Shown: in pieces, positions 60,744-64,000 of the stretch
Layout: each line of letters starts with the position of its first letter
Numbering within the stretch: the first letter of the stretch is position 1
Source of the DNA: an uncultured Faecalibacterium sp.
Lineage (GTDB): Bacteria > Bacillota > Clostridia > Oscillospirales > Ruminococcaceae
Reading direction: 5' to 3'
Assembly (NCBI GenBank): GCA_934512105.1
Contig: CAKSWQ010000004.1
Span: 8,485 to 72,484 of the forward strand
Length of the DNA stretch: 64,000 nt
Translations under genes and position numbers: made by a program
Notes under the pieces: generated by a model
Seen by the model: the letters and a program-made list of their open reading frames with translations, nothing else
The model's database searches: none
Told to the model about the DNA's origin: nothing

Positions 60744-60772
60744 TTGACAAACCCACACTTTTTGCGTATGAT
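60744..60772 (+). promoter_or_regulatory. metG T-box promoter
   Basis: A perfect TTGACA (60744-60749), 17 bp and TATGAT (60767-60772). Confidence 0.85.
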
Positions 60773-60778
60773 AGAGAT

Positions 60779-61070
60779 AACACTGAAAATTGTGTCAAAT
60801 TGGCTGTGAAGAGAAGAGTACGCACCGTCTGCGCCTGACAGAAAGCCCGAAGGATGGAACCGGGCAGGCCGCGCGGCGCCGAAGATGGTCTTGGAGCCGC
60901 GCAGGTGAACAATGAGCCTGCGACGGGGTGCGCCCGTTACCGCGCAAAGGCCGGTTTTTGCCGGCTAAAGGCTGCGTCCGCAAGGGCGCGGCGAAGCAAG
61001 GTGGTACCACGAAGGTTCAGCGCTCTCGTCCTTGTCCGGTTATACCCGGCAGGGCGGGAGCGCTTTTTGC
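60779..61070 (+). ncRNA. T-box riboswitch (methionine) of metG
   Basis: The leader between a strong promoter and metG carries the conserved T-box sequence AAGGTGGTACCACG (60998-61011), whose TGGT can pair with the tRNA 3' ACCA end. It is followed by a terminator (61019-61068: AGCGCTC / GAGCGCT, TTTTT). The specifier is probably ATG at 60912-60914, in the usual context GTGAACA-ATG-AGCC on the 3' side of stem I. Uncharged tRNA(Met) would stabilise the antiterminator and switch on metG. The specifier assignment is by context; the T-box itself is unmistakable. Confidence 0.93.
61019..61069 (+). terminator. T-box regulated terminator
   Basis: AGCGCTC (61019-61025) and GAGCGCT (61058-61064) with TTTTT, 34 bp before the metG ATG. 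Confidence 0.9.
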
Positions 61071-61103
61071 TTGCAGAACCAAAAGAAAGGAAGACAGAAC
61101 CCC

Positions 61104-63101
61104 ATGAGCGAACACAAGACATTTTATATCACTACCCCCATCTATTACCCCAGCGATAAGCTGCACATCGGCCACAGCTATACCACCGTGGCATGCGATG
61201 CACTGGCCCGCTTCAAGCGGATGCAGGGCTACGACGTTATGTTCCTGACTGGCACCGATGAGCACGGCCAGAAGATTCAGGATAAGGCTGCCGATGCCGG
61301 CGTCACCCCCAAGGAGTATGTGGACAAGATCGTTGCTACCGTCAAGGATCTGTGGAAACTGCTGGATGTCAGCTACGACCGCTTTATCCGCACCACCGAC
61401 GACTACCACATGGAAAGCTGCCAGAAGATCTTCACCAAGCTGTACGAGCAGGGCGATATCTACAAGAGCGAGTACATCGGCCACTACTGCAAGCCCTGCG
61501 AGAGCTTCTGGACCGACAGCCAGCTGGTGGACGGCAAGTGCCCGGACTGCGGCCGCGAGGTCTACGATGCCCACGAGGAGGCCTACTTCTTCAAGACCAG
61601 CAAGTACGCCGACCGTCTGCTGAAGCTCTACGAGGAGAACCCCCAGTTCATCCAGCCCGAGAGCCGCAAGAATGAGATGATCGCCTTCATCAAGCAGGGC
61701 CTGCAGGACACCTGCGTGTCTCGTACCTCGGTCAAATGGGGCATCCCGGTGCCCTTTGACCCCAAGCACACCATGTATGTCTGGGTGGACGCCCTGAGCA
61801 ACTATATCTCCGCACTGGGCTACGGCAATGAGACTTACCACGACTACGATAAGTTCTGGCCGGCCGACCTGCACATGGTGGGTAAGGAGATTTTGCGCTT
61901 CCACACCATCCTGTGGCCTGCCATGCTGATGGCACTGGATCTGCCCCTGCCCAAGCGGGTGTTCGGCCACGGCTGGCTGCTGATGAACGGCGGCAAGATG
62001 TCCAAGTCTGTGGGCAACGTGGTGGACCCTGTTATCCTGTGCGACCGCTACGGTGTGGACGCCATCCGCTACTTCCTGCTGCGCGAGATCCCCTTCGGCA
62101 ACGATGGCATGTTCACCAACGAGGCACTGATCAACCGCATCAACAGCGATCTGGCCAACGACCTGGGCAACCTGCTCAGCCGTACCGTGGCCATGTGCGA
62201 AAAGTACTTTGGCGGCACTGTGCATAACGTGGCCGGTACCGAGGCCATCGACACCGAGCTGGAGACCATGGTCAGCGAGCTGACCGCCAAGGTCACTGCC
62301 GACATGGATGATCTGACCATCCCGCAGGCACTGATGGAGATCTTTGCGGTCATCCAGCGCGCCAACAAGTATATCGACGAGACCGCACCCTGGGCACTGG
62401 CCAAGGACGAAGCCAACAAGCAGCGTCTGGAGAGCGTGCTGTACCACCTGTGCGAGGCACTGCGCGTGTGCGGCATCCTGCTGAACGCCTACCTGCCCAC
62501 CACCGCCCCCAAGATGATGGAGCAGCTGGGTCTGGACGCTTCCGCACTGGATCTGAGCAAGACCACCTACGGCGCACAGCAGACCTACACCGTGCACAAG
62601 GGCGAGGCACTGTTCCCCCGCATTGACGTGGCAAAGGAGATCGCCCACCTGAAGGAAGAGGACGAGAAGCGCAAGGCCGCTGCCGCTGCTGCCAACAAGG
62701 CCAAGGAGGAAGCCGAGAAGAAGGCTGCCGCCCCCGCAGAGGAGAGCACCGTGGACTTTACCCACGAGGAAGAGATCGATTTTGACACCTTCTGCAAGGT
62801 GGAGCTGCGCGTGGCCGAGGTGCGCGCCTGCGAGAACCTGAAGGAGAGCAAAAAGCTGCTGCACCTCACCGTCTTTGACGGCGAGCGGGAGCGCTGCATC
62901 CTGTCCGGCATTGCCAAGTGGTTCAAGCCCGAGGATCTCATCGGCAAAAAGCTGGGCATCGTGTGCAATCTGGCACCCCGCCCCATGCTCAAGGGCAAGT
63001 ACGTCAGCGAGGGCATGATCTTCGCTGCCGATACCGCTGACGGCGGCTGCTCCATTGCCTTCTACGGCGACGACGTCCCCGTGGGCAGCCGCATCCACTA
63101 A
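61104..63101 (+). CDS. metG: Methionyl-tRNA synthetase
   Basis: A 665-residue class I synthetase charging tRNA(Met). KTFYITTPIYYPSDKLHIGHSYT holds the HIGH motif. A zinc knuckle, CKPC and CPDC (about residues 129-149), lies in the connective peptide. GGKMSKSVGN (about 298) is the KMSKS loop. After the anticodon-binding helices, an Ala/Lys/Glu linker (about 515-550) leads to a C-terminal EMAP/Trbp tRNA-binding domain (FCKVELRVAEVRACENLKESKKLLHLTVFDG), typical of the dimeric form. The start at 61104 follows AAAGGAAGACAGAAC and lies downstream of the T-box terminator. Confidence 0.97.
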   Translation: MSEHKTFYITTPIYYPSDKLHIGHSYTTVACDALARFKRMQGYDVMFLTGTDEHGQKIQDKAADAGVTPKEYVDKIVATVKDLWKLLDVSYDRFIRTTDDYHMESCQKIFTKLYEQGDIYKSEYIGHYCKPCESFWTDSQLVDGKCPDCGREVYDAHEEAYFFKTSKYADRLLKLYEENPQFIQPESRKNEMIAFIKQGLQDTCVSRTSVKWGIPVPFDPKHTMYVWVDALSNYISALGYGNETYHDYDKFWPADLHMVGKEILRFHTILWPAMLMALDLPLPKRVFGHGWLLMNGGKMSKSVGNVVDPVILCDRYGVDAIRYFLLREIPFGNDGMFTNEALINRINSDLANDLGNLLSRTVAMCEKYFGGTVHNVAGTEAIDTELETMVSELTAKVTADMDDLTIPQALMEIFAVIQRANKYIDETAPWALAKDEANKQRLESVLYHLCEALRVCGILLNAYLPTTAPKMMEQLGLDASALDLSKTTYGAQQTYTVHKGEALFPRIDVAKEIAHLKEEDEKRKAAAAAANKAKEEAEKKAAAPAEESTVDFTHEEEIDFDTFCKVELRVAEVRACENLKESKKLLHLTVFDGERERCILSGIAKWFKPEDLIGKKLGIVCNLAPRPMLKGKYVSEGMIFAADTADGGCSIAFYGDDVPVGSRIH

Positions 63102-63113
63102 GTGAGGAGCATC

Positions 63114-64000
63114 ATGTCTGATAATACAGCCGTTCGTGCGGCAAAGCTGGATAAGATCTTTGGTACACCGGTTTGCGCCGTGCTGCTGGCCATCTTCTGC
63201 AATGTTCTGTGGGGCTCGGCCTTTCCGTTCATCAAGCTGGGCTACCGCCTGTTCTCCATCGATTCCGGCAATACCGCCTCCATCTTCTGTTTTGCGGGGG
63301 TGCGGTTCATGCTGGGCAGCGTGCTGGTGCTGCTGGGCAGCATCCTGCTGCAGGGGCGGGCACCCCGCCTGCCCCGGGGCAGGGTAGCAGCCGAGTGCTG
63401 CGCGCTGGGTCTGTGGCAGACCACGGCACAGTATGCGTTCTACTACATCGCTGTGGCCATGCTCACCGGCGCGTTTGGCGGCATCCTGAACAGTACCCAG
63501 AGCTTTTTGGGCGTCATCTTTGCCCACTTTATCTACGGCAATGCAGACCGCATGACCCCGGCAAAAACGCTGGGCTGCGCGGTGGGTTTTGCCGGGGTGC
63601 TCATCGGCACCCTTGGCAACCACGGCGGCGGCAGCGGCTGGGGCGTGTTCTGCATGATGGCAGCGACCGTCATCTTCACCCTGTCCGGCCCGTGGAACAA
63701 GTCGGTCACCAAAAAGGCCGACAGCTTTGCCGTCTGTTTCCTGAACCTGTTCGTGGGTGGGCTGGCGCTGTTTGTGCTGGGTACCGTTATGGGCGGCCGT
63801 CTCCATGTGCAAAGCGCACTGGCTGCGGTGGTCATGCTGTATCTGGCCTTCATCTGCGGTGCAGGCTATATCCTGTGGGCACTGCTGATGAAAAACAACC
63901 CGGTCAGCCGCATTGCCATCTTCGGCTTCGTCAACCCGGTGGTCAATGTGCTGCTGAGCGCCGTGCTCAACGGCGAGCCGCTGTTCCGCTGGCAGTATCT
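63114..64000 (+). CDS. DMT-superfamily (EamA) transporter, 3' end outside window
   Basis: 295 codons visible, cut by the right edge. About nine hydrophobic helices can be seen. VLLAIFCNVLWGSAFPFIKLGYRLF at the N terminus is typical of EamA-domain exporters, and the second EamA repeat starts near GVFCMMAATVIFTLSGPWNKSVTKKA. Such proteins export metabolites or amino acids; the substrate is unknown. It starts 12 bp after metG behind GTGAGGAGCATC, so it is co-transcribed and probably under the same T-box. A link to methionine export is speculative. Confidence 0.88.
   Translation, partial: MSDNTAVRAAKLDKIFGTPVCAVLLAIFCNVLWGSAFPFIKLGYRLFSIDSGNTASIFCFAGVRFMLGSVLVLLGSILLQGRAPRLPRGRVAAECCALGLWQTTAQYAFYYIAVAMLTGAFGGILNSTQSFLGVIFAHFIYGNADRMTPAKTLGCAVGFAGVLIGTLGNHGGGSGWGVFCMMAATVIFTLSGPWNKSVTKKADSFAVCFLNLFVGGLALFVLGTVMGGRLHVQSALAAVVMLYLAFICGAGYILWALLMKNNPVSRIAIFGFVNPVVNVLLSAVLNGEPLFRWQY

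Noticed and set aside
1-64000. CRISPR arrays, tRNA or rRNA genes
   Set aside because: Looked for regularly spaced repeats, tRNA-like cloverleaf ends and rRNA sequence; none was recognised by eye.

Overview
The window looks like chromosome from a gut Ruminococcaceae bacterium close to Faecalibacterium. This is inferred from the GC-rich Clostridia-type coding, the AGGAGG-type ribosome sites, the gene content (fused clostridial-type PurL, free-standing AICAR transformylase plus PurO-like IMP cyclohydrolase, SpoIID-like protein, pectin degradation) and the abundant small palindromic intergenic repeats. No rRNA or tRNA gene and no CRISPR array was seen.

Region 1 (1-14.8 kb) is biosynthetic. A left-edge DAHP synthase (minus strand) and a YbaK/EbsC deacylase are divergently transcribed. 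They are followed by a long purine operon: purE, purF, purM, purN, IMP cyclohydrolase, AICAR transformylase, purD, purL, purB. PurE is preceded by a 460-bp leader ending in an intrinsic terminator, so the operon is probably controlled by attenuation. Several intergenic gaps hold one family of TIR-bounded repeats.

Region 2 (14.8-33.2 kb) holds cell-envelope and house-keeping genes: a pseudouridine synthase, a PucR/CdaR-type regulator, ftsE-ftsX with an EnvC-like M23 hydrolase, a 35-residue membrane peptide, an S41 protease and ksgA. Next come a 1350-residue secreted pectate lyase/acetylesterase, a secreted papain-fold protein, a SpoIID/LytB protein, citrate synthase with a membrane protein, and a strongly expressed gap.

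Region 3 (33.2-59.1 kb) is an accessory island. It is bracketed by two diverged copies of the 3' end and 3'UTR of gap (33201-33380 and 58913-59091). At its left end is a 1.45-kb segment flanked by exact 25-bp inverted repeats. The segment contains a tyrosine recombinase gene and an outward-pointing promoter. This layout is that of an invertible promoter switch facing a helicase and a roughly 18-kb capsule/exopolysaccharide cluster: two priming transferases, the GDP-mannose pathway, three glycosyltransferases, Wzy, Wzx, acyl/acetyltransferases and two pyruvyltransferase/FrhB pairs. The genes become AT-rich toward the middle. The right end is decayed: two inverted IS630 copies enclose a nuclease remnant, a BrnT/BrnA toxin-antitoxin pair and a glycosyltransferase remnant.

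Region 4 (59.1-64 kb) returns to core genes: glmM behind a structured leader, metG behind a T-box riboswitch, and a DMT-family transporter cut by the right edge.

The most interesting candidate system is the self-contained recombinase/promoter inversion cassette driving a helicase-headed capsule locus, carried inside a gap-flanked exchangeable island.
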